Shown: positions 17,267 to 25,652, numbered from the stretch's first letter. The stretch: 64,000 bases of DNA from Pseudomonas sp. QS1027 (GCF_002814235.1 NZ_PHSU01000020.1:124001-188000), one strand, 5' to 3'. The notes: generated by a model from the letters alone, not told the origin. A program made the numbers and translations.

Positions 17267-18514
17267 ATGGAAGCTTTTAACTACCGTGGCGGTGAGCTGT
17301 TCGCGGAAGGTGTAGCTTTGTCCGCCATTGCCGAGCGCTTTGGCACGCCCACCTACGTCTATTCCCGCGCCCACATCGAGGCGCAGTACAACGCTTATGC
17401 CAATGCCCTCGAAGGCATGCCGCACCTGGTCTGCTTCGCGGTCAAGGCCAACTCCAACCTGGGCGTGCTGAACGTCCTGGCGCGCCTCGGTGCCGGTTTC
17501 GACATCGTTTCCCGTGGCGAACTGGAACGTGTCCTGGCCGCCGGTGGCAGCGCCGACAAGATCGTCTTCTCCGGCGTCGGCAAGACCCGTGAAGACATGC
17601 GTCGCGCCCTGGAAGTCGGCGTGCACTGCTTCAATATCGAGTCCACCGACGAGCTGGAACGCCTGCAAGTGGTGGCCGCCGAGCTGGGCGTGCGTGCGCC
17701 GATCTCGTTGCGGGTCAACCCGGATGTCGACGCCGGTACCCACCCGTACATCTCCACCGGCCTTAAAGAGAACAAATTCGGCATCGCCATTGCCGATGCC
17801 GAGGATGTCTACATCCGCGCCGCACAGCTGCCGAACCTGGAAGTGCTGGGCGTCGATTGCCATATCGGCTCGCAACTGACCACCCTGGAGCCCTTCCTCG
17901 ACGCCCTCGACCGCCTGCTGGCGCTGATCGATCGCCTCGGTGAATGCGGCATCTACCTGCAGCACATCGATCTCGGTGGCGGCGTCGGCGTGCGTTATCG
18001 CGACGAAGAACCACCGCTGGTCGGCGACTACATCAAGGCCGTGCGCGAGCGTATCGCCGGTCGCGACCTGGGGCTGATGTTCGAGCCGGGCCGCTACATC
18101 GTCGCCAACGCCGGCGTGCTGCTGACCCAGGTCGAGTACCTCAAGCACACCGAACACAAGGATTTCGCCATCGTCGACGCGGCGATGAACGACCTGATCC
18201 GCCCGGCCCTTTACCAGGCCTGGATGGGCGTCAGCGCCGTGCGTCCGCGCGAAGCCGCCGGGCGGGTCTACGACATCGTCGGGCCGATCTGCGAGACCGG
18301 CGACTTCCTGGCCAAGGAACGTCAGCTGGCCCTCGAGGAAGGCGACCTGCTGGCCGTGCACTCGGCCGGGGCCTATGGTTTTGTCATGAGCTCCAACTAC
18401 AACACTCGCGGCCGCGCCGCCGAAGTGCTGGTGGATGGCGCGCAGATGTTCGAAGTGCGTCGTCGCGAGACGGTCGCCGAGTTGTATGCCGGCGAAAGCC
18501 TGCTGCCGGAGTAA
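17267..18514 (+). CDS. lysA: Diaminopimelate decarboxylase
   Basis: The 415-residue PLP-dependent fold-III decarboxylase has the PLP lysine in LVCFAVKANSNLGVL (about residue 60). The glycine-rich phosphate loop is LGGGVGVRY, and the catalytic cysteine is in GPICETGDFLA. It converts meso-DAP to lysine, the last step of lysine synthesis. The operon order lppL-lysA-dapF is conserved. dapF follows after 4 bases. Confidence 0.97.
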   Translation: MEAFNYRGGELFAEGVALSAIAERFGTPTYVYSRAHIEAQYNAYANALEGMPHLVCFAVKANSNLGVLNVLARLGAGFDIVSRGELERVLAAGGSADKIVFSGVGKTREDMRRALEVGVHCFNIESTDELERLQVVAAELGVRAPISLRVNPDVDAGTHPYISTGLKENKFGIAIADAEDVYIRAAQLPNLEVLGVDCHIGSQLTTLEPFLDALDRLLALIDRLGECGIYLQHIDLGGGVGVRYRDEEPPLVGDYIKAVRERIAGRDLGLMFEPGRYIVANAGVLLTQVEYLKHTEHKDFAIVDAAMNDLIRPALYQAWMGVSAVRPREAAGRVYDIVGPICETGDFLAKERQLALEEGDLLAVHSAGAYGFVMSSNYNTRGRAAEVLVDGAQMFEVRRRETVAELYAGESLLPE

Positions 18515-18518
18515 AACC

Positions 18519-19349
18519 ATGCTGCTGCGTTTTACCAAGATGCACGGCCTGGGCAACGACTTCATGGTCCTCGACCTGGTCAGCCAGCACGCGCATATCC
18601 AGCCCAAGCACGCCAAGCAATGGGGCGACCGCCACACCGGCATCGGCTTCGACCAGTTGCTGATCGTCGAGGCACCGAGCAATCCGGAAGTGGATTTCCG
18701 CTATCGGATCTTCAACTCCGACGGTTCGGAAGTGGAACAGTGCGGCAACGGTGCGCGCTGTTTCGCCCGTTTCGTGCTCGACAAGCGCCTGACCGCCAAA
18801 CGCCTGATCCGCGTCGAAACCAAGAGCGGGGTCATCGAGCTGGACGTCCGCCAGGACGGCCAGATCAGCGTGAACATGGGCCCGCCGCGCCTGGCGCCGG
18901 CCGAGATTCCGTTCCTGGCCGAGCAACAGGCCACCAGCTACGCCGTGGATGTCGACGGTCAGAACGTCGACCTGGCCGCCGTGTCCATGGGCAATCCCCA
19001 TGCGGTGCTGCGGGTCAGCGATATCAACAGCGCGCCGGTGCATGAATTGGGACCGAAGATCGAACATCACCCGCGCTTTCCGGCCCGGGTCAATGTCGGC
19101 TTCCTGCAAGTGATTGACCGCCACCGTGCGCAACTGCGAGTCTGGGAACGTGGCGCCGGGGAAACCCAGGCCTGCGGGACCGGCGCCTGCGCCGCCGCGG
19201 TGGCTGCCATCAGCCAGGGCTGGATGGATTCGCCGGTGACCCTCGACCTGCCGGGTGGACGCCTGTCCATCGAATGGGCGGGTGTCGGTGAACCGGTGAT
19301 GATGACGGGTCCTGCCGTTCGGGTGTATGAAGGACAAGTGCGTCTATAA
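18519..19349 (+). CDS. dapF: Diaminopimelate epimerase
   Basis: The 276-residue protein starts MLLRFTKMHGLGNDFMVLD. The two catalytic cysteines are in EQCGNGARCFARF (about residue 75) and TQACGTGACAAAVA (about residue 219). It interconverts LL- and meso-diaminopimelate for lysine and peptidoglycan. The start at 18519 was chosen over upstream frame extension because it is the conserved N-terminus and follows the lysA stop closely. Confidence 0.97.
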   Translation: MLLRFTKMHGLGNDFMVLDLVSQHAHIQPKHAKQWGDRHTGIGFDQLLIVEAPSNPEVDFRYRIFNSDGSEVEQCGNGARCFARFVLDKRLTAKRLIRVETKSGVIELDVRQDGQISVNMGPPRLAPAEIPFLAEQQATSYAVDVDGQNVDLAAVSMGNPHAVLRVSDINSAPVHELGPKIEHHPRFPARVNVGFLQVIDRHRAQLRVWERGAGETQACGTGACAAAVAAISQGWMDSPVTLDLPGGRLSIEWAGVGEPVMMTGPAVRVYEGQVRL

Positions 19350-19362
19350 GCGAGCCAATACC

Positions 19363-20088
19363 ATGACCGACCAGCCTCAGGTTCCAGCCGAACAGCCCAA
19401 CGAGTCGCCTGCACAGAGCCTTGAGGCGGCGCAGATCGCCGCCTACCTGGAGGCTCACCCGGACTTCTTCGTCGAACACGAGGAGCTGCTGCCGGCGCTG
19501 CGTATTCCTCATCGGCGCGGCGATACCGTGTCGCTGGTCGAACGCCAGATGAAGATCCTGCGCGAGCGCAACATCGAGATGCGCCATCGTCTGTCGCAAC
19601 TGATGGACGTGGCCCGGGACAACGATCGCCTGTTCGAGAAAACCCGCCGCCTGATCCTCGCGCTGATGGACGCCGCCAGCCTCGACGACCTGGTCATGGC
19701 CGTCGAAGACAGCCTGCGCCAGGATTTCCAGGTGCCCTTCGTCAGCCTGGTCCTGTTTGGCGACAACGCCATGCCGGTGGGCCGCTGGGTCAGCCATGCC
19801 GAAGCCCAGCAAGCCATCGGCGGCCTGCTCTCGGAAGGCAAGAGCATCAGCGGCAGCCTGCGCGAGCACGAGCTGGACTTCCTGTTCGGCGAAGAACAAC
19901 GCAAGCAGATCGGCTCCACCGCGGTGGTCGCCATCAGCTATCAGGGCATGCATGGCGTCCTCGCCGTGGCCAGCCGTGACCCGCAACACTACAAAAGCTC
20001 GGTGGGCACCCTGTTCCTCAGCTACATCGCCGAAGTCATGGGCCGCGTCGTACCGCGCTTCACCCCCGCCCTGCGCTCGGTGCGCTAG
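19363..20088 (+). CDS. DUF484 family protein (GAF-like)
   Basis: The 241-residue protein has a low-complexity head and a conserved segment IAAYLEAHPDFFVEHEELLPALRIPH, then SLVERQMKILRERNIEMRHRL (coiled coil) and a GAF-like C-terminal domain. DUF484 genes sit almost always between dapF and xerC, as here. The function is unknown, and the GAF-like fold suggests small-molecule or signal sensing. Confidence 0.9.
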   Translation: MTDQPQVPAEQPNESPAQSLEAAQIAAYLEAHPDFFVEHEELLPALRIPHRRGDTVSLVERQMKILRERNIEMRHRLSQLMDVARDNDRLFEKTRRLILALMDAASLDDLVMAVEDSLRQDFQVPFVSLVLFGDNAMPVGRWVSHAEAQQAIGGLLSEGKSISGSLREHELDFLFGEEQRKQIGSTAVVAISYQGMHGVLAVASRDPQHYKSSVGTLFLSYIAEVMGRVVPRFTPALRSVR

Positions 20089-20090
20089 CC

Positions 20091-20987
20091 ATGGAGCGGC
20101 AGCTGGACGCCTACTGCGAGCACCTGCGCAGTGAGCGCCAGGTGTCGCCCCATACGCTGCAGGCTTATCGCCGCGACCTGGACAAGGTCCTGGTCTTTTG
20201 CACCAAGGAACAGATCGGCAGCTGGAGCGCTCTGGATATCCAGCGCCTGCGCCGCCTGATCGCCCGCCTGCACCAGCAGGGCCAGTCCTCCCGCAGCCTG
20301 GCCCGCCTGCTGTCGGCGGTGCGCGGGCTGTACCAGTACCTCAACCGCGAAGGCCTGTGCAATCACGACCCGGCCAGCGGCCTGGCACCGCCCAAGGGCG
20401 AACGCCGTCTGCCCAAGACCCTGGACACCGACCGCGCCCTGCAATTGCTCGACGGCGGGGTGGAGGACGACTTTATCGCCCGCCGCGACCAGGCCATTCT
20501 CGAGCTGTTCTACTCCTCGGGCCTGCGCCTGTCGGAACTGACCGGGCTCGACCTGGAGCAGCTGGACCTGGCCGACGGCCTGGTGCAGGTCCACGGCAAA
20601 GGCAGCAAGACCCGCGTCCTGCCCATCGGCCGCAAAGCCCGGGAAGCCTTGCAGAACTGGCTGCCGTTGCGCGCCCTGAGCAATCCACCGGACGACGCCG
20701 TATTCGTCAGCCAGCAAGGCCGCCGCCTCGGGCCCCGGGCCATTCAACTGCGGGTCAAGGCCGCCGGCGAGCGCGAACTGGGGCAGAACCTGCACCCGCA
20801 CATGCTCCGGCACTCCTTCGCCAGTCACCTGCTGGAGTCGTCCCAGGACCTGCGCGCCGTGCAGGAACTGCTCGGCCACTCGGACATCAAGACCACGCAG
20901 ATCTACACCCACCTGGACTTCCAGCACCTGGCAACCGTCTATGACAGCGCCCATCCCCGGGCCAAACGCAGCAAGGACAGTGAGTAA
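20091..20987 (+). CDS. xerC: Tyrosine recombinase XerC
   Basis: The 298-residue protein has an N-terminal SAM-like core-binding domain and the full catalytic set: Arg in SSGLRLSEL, Lys in GKGSKTRVLP, HxxR in HMLRHSFASHL, His in LLGHSDIKTT and Tyr in QIYTHLDF. With XerD it resolves chromosome dimers at dif. It starts two bases after DUF484 ends and overlaps the HAD gene (TAATG). It is a housekeeping recombinase, not an island integrase. Confidence 0.97.
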   Translation: MERQLDAYCEHLRSERQVSPHTLQAYRRDLDKVLVFCTKEQIGSWSALDIQRLRRLIARLHQQGQSSRSLARLLSAVRGLYQYLNREGLCNHDPASGLAPPKGERRLPKTLDTDRALQLLDGGVEDDFIARRDQAILELFYSSGLRLSELTGLDLEQLDLADGLVQVHGKGSKTRVLPIGRKAREALQNWLPLRALSNPPDDAVFVSQQGRRLGPRAIQLRVKAAGERELGQNLHPHMLRHSFASHLLESSQDLRAVQELLGHSDIKTTQIYTHLDFQHLATVYDSAHPRAKRSKDSE

Positions 20988-21694
20988 TGACGATTCAGCT
21001 GATCACCTTCGACCTCGACGATACCCTGTGGGATACCGCGCCGGTGATCCACAGCGCGGAGACCGTTTTGCGTGAATGGCTGGCCGAGCATGCCCCGGAC
21101 CTGGGCGGCGTGCCGGTGGAGCACCTGTGGGCGATTCGTGAACGGGTGTTGCTCAAGGAGCCGACGCTCAAGCACCGCATCAGCGCCTTGCGCCGGCGAG
21201 TACTGTTCCATGCCCTGGAAGAGGCTGGCTACCCCCACGCACAGGCTTCACAGCTGGCGGATGAGAGCTTCGAGGTGTTTATCCACGCCCGGCACCAGAT
21301 CGAGGTGTTTCCGGAGGTCGAACCGACCCTGGAGGCCCTGGGCCGCTCCTTTGCCCTGGGCGTGGTCACCAATGGCAATGCCGACGTGCGCCGCCTCGGG
21401 CTCGCCGACTATTTCCGCTTTGCCCTGTGTGCCGAAGACATCGGCATCGCCAAGCCGGATGCACGGCTGTTCCATGAGGCCCTGGTGCGCGGAGGCAATG
21501 TCCCGGCCAGCGCGGCGGTGCATATCGGCGATCATCCCGGGGACGACATCGCCGGGGCCCAACAGGCCGGCCTGCGGGCGATCTGGTACAACCCGACGGG
21601 CAAGGCCTGGGAAGCGCAGCGGCAACCGGATGCACAGGTTCGCAGCCTGAGCGAGCTGCCGGCGCTGCTGGCCGGTTGGAATATCCCTGCCTGA
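20987..21694 (+). CDS. HAD-superfamily hydrolase
   Basis: The 235-residue HAD hydrolase has motif I ITFDLDDTLWDT (nucleophile Asp9), motif II VVTNGN, motif III lysine in IAKPDARLF and motif IV HIGDHPGDDIAGA. It is related to YjjG/YigB-type phosphatases. YigB acts as an FMN phosphatase in E. coli and also lies downstream of xerC there, so that activity is a reasonable inference. The substrate is not shown by the sequence. Confidence 0.93.
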   Translation: MTIQLITFDLDDTLWDTAPVIHSAETVLREWLAEHAPDLGGVPVEHLWAIRERVLLKEPTLKHRISALRRRVLFHALEEAGYPHAQASQLADESFEVFIHARHQIEVFPEVEPTLEALGRSFALGVVTNGNADVRRLGLADYFRFALCAEDIGIAKPDARLFHEALVRGGNVPASAAVHIGDHPGDDIAGAQQAGLRAIWYNPTGKAWEAQRQPDAQVRSLSELPALLAGWNIPA

Positions 21695-21702
21695 GCGCAC
21701 GC

Positions 21703-21745
21703 TCCTGTAGGAGCAAGCTTGCTCGCGATCACCGGCGCAGCCGGT
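21703..21745. repeat. Pseudomonas REP element
   Basis: The sequence tcctgtaggagcaagcttg continues to gctcgcgatc and contains the 14-bp palindrome GAGCAAGCTTGCTC (21711-21724). It is followed directly by the small hairpin ACCGGC-gca-GCCGGT (21731-21745). This is the common fluorescent Pseudomonas REP form. Confidence 0.8.
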
Positions 21746-21769
21746 GCCAAACACCACTGTCCGCCCATG

Positions 21770-21798
21770 AAAAAGCCCGCAGCGACGGCGGGCTTTTT
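21770..21798. terminator. Terminator between the HAD gene and sutA
   Basis: AAAAAGCCCGC / GCGGGCTTTTT arms with a 7-base loop. A and T runs on both sides mean it can serve the converging xerC-HAD and sutA transcripts. Confidence 0.85.
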
Positions 21799-21826
21799 CA
21801 ACAAACCAGAAAACCGGCGCTGAAAC

Positions 21827-22159
21827 TCAGATAGGCCGGCTGCCGTATTTGTTATCGGGCTTCTTGGGTGGATCGGCCACCACATTGGCCTCGACTTCCT
21901 GCACCTTGCCGCCACGGGCCAGGAACTCTTCCATGGCCTTGGCCAGGGCGTCGCGTTCCTTGTTCTTGGCTTCAACGCTCGGCAGTTCGTCAACCGACAC
22001 CGCCGCCTTGGCCTTACCCTTGGCAGTCGGTACCGGCGCGTCACCACCATCGTCATCGGCAACGTCTACATCTTCAGCAGATGCCGCTTCCAGGCCTTCT
22101 TCGGTTTCGTCGTCTTCACCGACCTCGAGGTCGTCGTTTTCCAGATCATCGTCGCTCAT
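21827..22159 (-). CDS. sutA: SutA, RNA polymerase-binding slow-growth factor
   Basis: The 110-residue protein has a very acidic disordered head (DDDLENDDLEVGEDDETEE), a central helix (EAKNKERDALAKAMEEFLARGGKVQ) and a conserved basic tail (VADPPKKPDNKYGSRPI). This closely matches my memory of P. aeruginosa SutA (PA14_69770). SutA binds the RNA polymerase beta subunit and adjusts ribosomal and maintenance gene expression in slow growth. The position between the HAD gene and yjbQ agrees. Confidence 0.88.
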   Translation of the reverse strand: MSDDDLENDDLEVGEDDETEEGLEAASAEDVDVADDDGGDAPVPTAKGKAKAAVSVDELPSVEAKNKERDALAKAMEEFLARGGKVQEVEANVVADPPKKPDNKYGSRPI

Positions 22160-22261
22160 GTTCTACCTCATGACTTGCGAAAAGCAGATTAGTTATAGCC
22201 CAGCTACGCCGACTGTCGAAGGCTGCTGGAAAAAATTCAACATCCGCTGCATACCAGCGGC

Positions 22262-22687
22262 TTATGCCCCGTCACCGTAAAGGGTGGCAAGGACTTTACG
22301 AGCACCGCCATGATCCCGGTGCTCGCCCAGATAGACACCTTGCCAGCTCCCCAGGGCCAACCGTCCCGCCGTTACCGGCAAAGTCAGCTGACAACCAAGC
22401 AAACTGGCCTTGAAGTGCGCCGGCAAGTCGTCCGCGCCTTCGTCGTTGTGTTCATAATCGGCCTTGACCTGGGGTACCAGCCGGTTGAAAAAACGTTCGA
22501 AGTCGCGACGGACCGCCGGATCGGCATTCTCGTTGATGGTCAACGAGGCCGAGGTATGCTGCAGCCACAAATGCAACAGACCGACCTGGCACGCCTGGAG
22601 TTCAGGCAAACCGTCGAGCAACTCCTGGGTCACCAAATGAAAACCCCGGGGCCTGGCCCGCAAGGTAATCAGGGTCTGTTGCCACAT
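22262..22687 (-). CDS. yjbQ: YjbQ family (UPF0047) secondary thiamine-phosphate synthase
   Basis: The 141-residue protein carries the family signature GLLHLWLQHTSASLTINENADPAVRRDFE and the C-terminal GSWQGVYLGEHRDHG. YjbQ proteins have weak thiamine-phosphate synthase activity, and their main role is unsettled. His and Asp/Glu residues in the two signatures line the active site. It is on the same strand as sutA with a 102-base gap. Confidence 0.93.
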   Translation of the reverse strand: MWQQTLITLRARPRGFHLVTQELLDGLPELQACQVGLLHLWLQHTSASLTINENADPAVRRDFERFFNRLVPQVKADYEHNDEGADDLPAHFKASLLGCQLTLPVTAGRLALGSWQGVYLGEHRDHGGARKVLATLYGDGA

Positions 22688-22858
22688 ACAGTTCTCCGCC
22701 CTTCGGCGCGCATTCTAGCGCGCTGTGGAAAAAAGCAAAGCGCCTAATACTCTTGCTTTGCTGTAAGCAATCGGCCCTTACAAAAACGCCCTGGGGTTTT
22801 GGCCATAATGCCTTTGGATAAATCCTTTCAGTCCCTTTTGCAATGACAAACTCCAGGC

Positions 22859-22891
22859 AAAAAAATGCCCGGCAAGCCGGGCAATTTTTTT
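22859..22891 (-). terminator. Terminator of glnK-amtB
   Basis: The GC-rich hairpin TGCCCGGC / GCCGGGCA is followed on one side by a T-run and on the other by an A-run. It lies just past the amtB stop. Confidence 0.85.
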
Positions 22892-22899
22892 CGCGGCGT

Positions 22900-24240
22900 T
22901 TACAGGTTGTAACCGCGCTCGTTGTGTTGCGCCAGGTCCAGGCCCACCGACTCTTCTTCGTCGGTCACGCGCAGCCCCATCACGGCATCCAGCACCTTGA
23001 GGATGATGAAGGTGACGATCGCGGTGTAGATGACGGTGAAGCCGACGCCTTTGCACTGAATCCAGACTTGTGCGGCGACGTCAGTGGTAGCGGTGTTGAA
23101 GCCGCCCATGGACGGTGCGGCGAACACACCGGTCAGGATCGCGCCGAGGATACCGCCGATACCGTGCACGCCGAAGGCGTCCAGGGAGTCGTCGTAGCCC
23201 AGTTTGCGTTTCAGCGTGGTGGCGCAGAAGAAGCACACCACACCAGCCGCCAGGCCGATGATCAGCGAGCCCATCGGGCCAACGGTGCCAGCAGCCGGGG
23301 TAATGGCAACCAGACCGGCAACCACACCCGAAGCGATGCCCAGGGCACTTGGCTTACCGTGGGTCAGCCACTCGGCGAACATCCAGCCCAGTGCAGCGGC
23401 GGCGGTAGCGATCTGGGTGACCAGCATCGCCATACCGGCGGTGCCGTTGGCCGCGGAAGCGGAACCGGCGTTGAAGCCGAACCAGCCGACCCACAGCATG
23501 GCCGCGCCCATCAGGGTGTAACCAAGGTTGTGTGGCGCCATCGGGGTGGTCGGGAAGCCTTTGCGCTTGCCCAGCACCAGGCAGGCCACCAGGCCGGCAA
23601 CACCGGCGTTGATGTGCACCACGGTGCCGCCGGCGAAGTCGAGCACGCCCCAGTCACCCAGCAGGGAACCCGGACCGCTCCAGACCATATGCGCAATCGG
23701 CGCATAGACCAGGGTGAACCACACCCCCATGAACACCAGCATCGCGGAGAACTTCATGCGTTCGGCGAAGGCACCGACGATCAGCGCGGGGGTGATGATG
23801 GCGAACGTCATCTGGAAGGTGACGAACACCGCCTCGGGGAACAGCGCCGTCGGCCCGGTGATGCTGGCCGGCGTAATACCCGCGAGGAAGGCCTTGGCCA
23901 TGCTGCCGACGAAGGAGTTGTAGTTGACGACGTTGGCTTCCATCCCGGTGGTATCGAACGCAAGACTGTAGCCATAAATGAACCACAGAATGGTGATCAG
24001 CCCGGTAATGGCGAAGCACTGCATCATCACGGAAAGAATGTTTTTCGAGCGAACCATGCCGCCGTAGAACAGCGCGAGGCCTGGGATCGTCATGAACAGC
24101 ACGAGGGCTGTCGAGGTCAGCATCCAGCTGGTATCGCCGGAATTGAGGACTGGAGCAGGTACCGGGTCCGCCGCCATTGCCAAGGCTGGCATTACGAGGG
24201 ACAACAGGGCTCCTAGCCCTGCGAATTTACGCAGAGTCAT
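22900..24240 (-). CDS. amtB: Ammonium transporter AmtB
   Basis: From ATG at 24238-24240 the protein has 446 residues. A signal peptide (GALLSLVMPALAMA) precedes eleven membrane helices. Amt hallmarks include DTSWMLTSTALVLFMTIPGLALFYGGM, the twin-His pore residue in GGTVVHINAGVAGL and the second in FGVHGIGGILGAI. It conducts ammonium and is blocked by GlnK. It lies 34 bases downstream of glnK. The C-terminal tail GLDLAQHNERGYNL is the GlnK contact region. Confidence 0.97.
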   Translation of the reverse strand: MTLRKFAGLGALLSLVMPALAMAADPVPAPVLNSGDTSWMLTSTALVLFMTIPGLALFYGGMVRSKNILSVMMQCFAITGLITILWFIYGYSLAFDTTGMEANVVNYNSFVGSMAKAFLAGITPASITGPTALFPEAVFVTFQMTFAIITPALIVGAFAERMKFSAMLVFMGVWFTLVYAPIAHMVWSGPGSLLGDWGVLDFAGGTVVHINAGVAGLVACLVLGKRKGFPTTPMAPHNLGYTLMGAAMLWVGWFGFNAGSASAANGTAGMAMLVTQIATAAAALGWMFAEWLTHGKPSALGIASGVVAGLVAITPAAGTVGPMGSLIIGLAAGVVCFFCATTLKRKLGYDDSLDAFGVHGIGGILGAILTGVFAAPSMGGFNTATTDVAAQVWIQCKGVGFTVIYTAIVTFIILKVLDAVMGLRVTDEEESVGLDLAQHNERGYNL

Positions 24241-24274
24241 ATTGTTTTCTCCTGGGGCGTTGGGGTTTGGCGGC

Positions 24275-24613
24275 TTAGATTGCGTCGGTATCGGTTTCGC
24301 CGGTACGGATGCGAATAGCCTGTTCCAGATTGACCACAAAGATCTTGCCGTCACCGATCTTGCCGGTGTTGGCCGCCTTGGTTATCGCCTCGATAACCCG
24401 GTCAAGATCCTTGTCGTCAATGGCGACATCAATCTTCACCTTGGGCAGGAAGTCGACCACGTATTCCGCGCCGCGATACAGCTCGGTGTGACCCTTCTGC
24501 CGACCGAAGCCTTTGACCTCAGTAACGGTAATGCCCTGCACGCCGATCTCGGACAACGACTCGCGCACGTCGTCCAACTTGAACGGCTTGATGATGGCAG
24601 TGACTAGCTTCAT
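24275..24613 (-). CDS. glnK: PII signal protein GlnK
   Basis: The 112-residue protein starts MKLVTAIIKPFKLDDVRESL. The uridylylation tyrosine is in the T-loop segment KGHTELYRGAEYVVDFLPK (Tyr51). The C-terminal signature KIFVVNLEQAIRIRTGE is complete. It senses 2-oxoglutarate, ATP and nitrogen status and blocks AmtB. ATG at 24611-24613 has GGGAGAG upstream. A sigma-54 promoter and NtrC dyads lie 200-345 bases upstream. Confidence 0.97.
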   Translation of the reverse strand: MKLVTAIIKPFKLDDVRESLSEIGVQGITVTEVKGFGRQKGHTELYRGAEYVVDFLPKVKIDVAIDDKDLDRVIEAITKAANTGKIGDGKIFVVNLEQAIRIRTGETDTDAI

Positions 24614-24819
24614 GAAAACTCTCTCCCGAATTGGTGGACTTGCCCCAGGAAAACAAACCCGACTCAAGTCTAAGCGCAGTGCCTGGCTTTGTAACGCATC
24701 GTCGGTCCACATCTACCGCCCGACGCCAGCTAACCGCTGCTGGCGAAACTTCCCAGCTTCGTCTGCCGCACTGCATTCGTCACAGCGACTGCATCAGTGC
24801 ATGGGTCACTGGCAACTAA

Positions 24820-24834
24820 GCAGAAAGCTTGCCA
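24820..24834 (-). promoter_or_regulatory. Candidate sigma-54 promoter of glnK-amtB
   Basis: Read on the reverse strand the sequence is TGGCAAGCTTTCTGC, against consensus TGGCAC-N5-TTGC. GG and GC have the required spacing of 10 bases, and only two core positions differ. The predicted start of transcription is near 24808, which leaves a leader of about 195 bases before glnK. Confidence 0.65.
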
Positions 24835-24909
24835 GCTCCGTAAAAACCACTGATTTCAGTCCCTTGGCCGCTGTGGAGGATGAAAAAGCACGTTGCGCCC
24901 AGGCTATAC

Positions 24910-24957
24910 GCACAACAACGGTGCGCACTGCGCTGGCGCGATGCGCGATAACCGTGC
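24910..24957. promoter_or_regulatory. Two tandem NtrC-type dyads upstream of glnK
   Basis: Site 1 is GCACAACAACGGTGC (24910-24924), a GCAC-N7-GTGC dyad. Site 2 is GCGCGATAACCGTGC (24943-24957), the same form with one mismatch. Their centres are 33 bases apart, and lie about -109 and -142 from the predicted sigma-54 start. Enteric glnA NtrC sites have the same dyad form and nearly the same positions. Confidence 0.65.
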
Positions 24958-25030
24958 GTCCGTCCCCATGAAAATCACTATAGACACTGCGTGATACACT
25001 GGTCGGCAATCTGTTTTCGGAACCTTAGCC

Positions 25031-25291
25031 ATGCTTGCGCCCAAAGCTTTCCTCGATGCCCTGAGCGGCCACGCCTCCCGTCTGTTCAGCGGCGAAACAC
25101 CCCTGCCCCGCCAGGAATTCGAAAGTCAGTTCAAGGTGCTGTTGCAGAGCGGCTTCAGCAAGCTGGACCTGGTCACCCGGGAAGAGTTCGACAGCCAGAT
25201 GGTGGTGTTGGCCCGGACGCGGGCACGGTTGGAGAGTCTGGAGGCGAAGGTGGCGGAGCTGGAGGCCAGACTGAATCCTCCGGTGGAATAA
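25031..25291 (+). CDS. ubiK: UbiK (YqiC/BMFP) accessory factor of ubiquinone synthesis
   Basis: The 86-residue protein has an amphipathic N-terminus and a C-terminal coiled coil (ARTRARLESLEAKVAELEARL), the plan of the BMFP/YqiC family. UbiK trimers bind membrane lipids and help the UbiJ-associated Ubi complex in aerobic ubiquinone synthesis. It sits divergent from glnK, as PA5289 does in P. aeruginosa. Confidence 0.88.
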   Translation: MLAPKAFLDALSGHASRLFSGETPLPRQEFESQFKVLLQSGFSKLDLVTREEFDSQMVVLARTRARLESLEAKVAELEARLNPPVE

Positions 25292-25313
25292 GGTTTCATC
25301 GCCCGCTCCTGCT

Positions 25314-25614
25314 TCATGCGGGAGCAATGGGTTGCTGTTTGATCACTCCTGCTGGAAATCTTGACTCCTCGCAATACCCCGTCTGAATCACTCGCCTCAT
25401 CTCGCGCACCATCGCACCTTCTTCGATATATCCGCCCAAAGGGCATCTGCTGCCTGCCTTCAGCGCTGAATTCTCTGGTTGCAAAACGGGCAATTTGCCT
25501 CCGTTTCGTAGGCAACGGTGCCCACTTATAGTTCTTCGTCACAGCCTCACGGCTGCCGCTTTCCCCCTCGAGCAAAATCTGCGTTTTCTCCAGCTCCACC
25601 ATTCGCTCTCTCAC
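25314..25614 (-). pseudogene. Frameshifted remnant of a ~99-codon gene, unknown function
   Basis: A reverse-strand frame opens at GTG 25614 (MVELEKTQILLEGESGSRE, then KNYKWAPLPTKRRQIARF). It stays protein-like to about 25437 and then turns basic and odd. The frame one base further on carries another protein-like stretch (GGYIEEGAMVREMRRVI, ending PAGVIKQQPIAPA with TGA at 25314-25316). Joining them at the GGGCGG near 25432-25437 gives one protein of 99 residues from 301 bases, that is 100 codons including the stop, plus one extra base. I do not recognise the family. It could be a real pseudogene or chance. Confidence 0.4.
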
Positions 25615-25638
25615 CCATCGAGCGAAGTTGACATTTTA

Positions 25639-25652
25639 TCGTTTATAAACGA
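25639..25652. promoter_or_regulatory. Perfect palindrome in the toxin-antitoxin promoter
   Basis: TCGTTTATAAACGA is a perfect 14-bp palindrome five bases after a TTGACA box (25628-25633) and 15 bases before the toxin start. This is where an autoregulatory antitoxin would bind. Confidence 0.6.

Noticed and set aside
17081..18682. 533-codon reverse frame opposite lppL-lysA
   Set aside because: lysA has all catalytic motifs on the + strand, and the reverse frame is a GC-skew artefact.
20091..20987. Tyrosine recombinase as a sign of a mobile island
   Set aside because: It is the housekeeping XerC in its conserved dapF-DUF484-xerC-HAD context, with no att sites or tRNA nearby.
22843..24216. 457-codon + strand frame opposite amtB
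   Set aside because: His/Gly/Glu-rich shadow of the ammonium transporter.
24667..24686. A second sigma-54-like element (AGGCAC-N5-TTAG on the reverse strand) nearer to glnK
   Set aside because: The -12 GC is missing, so it is much poorer than the element at 24820-24834.
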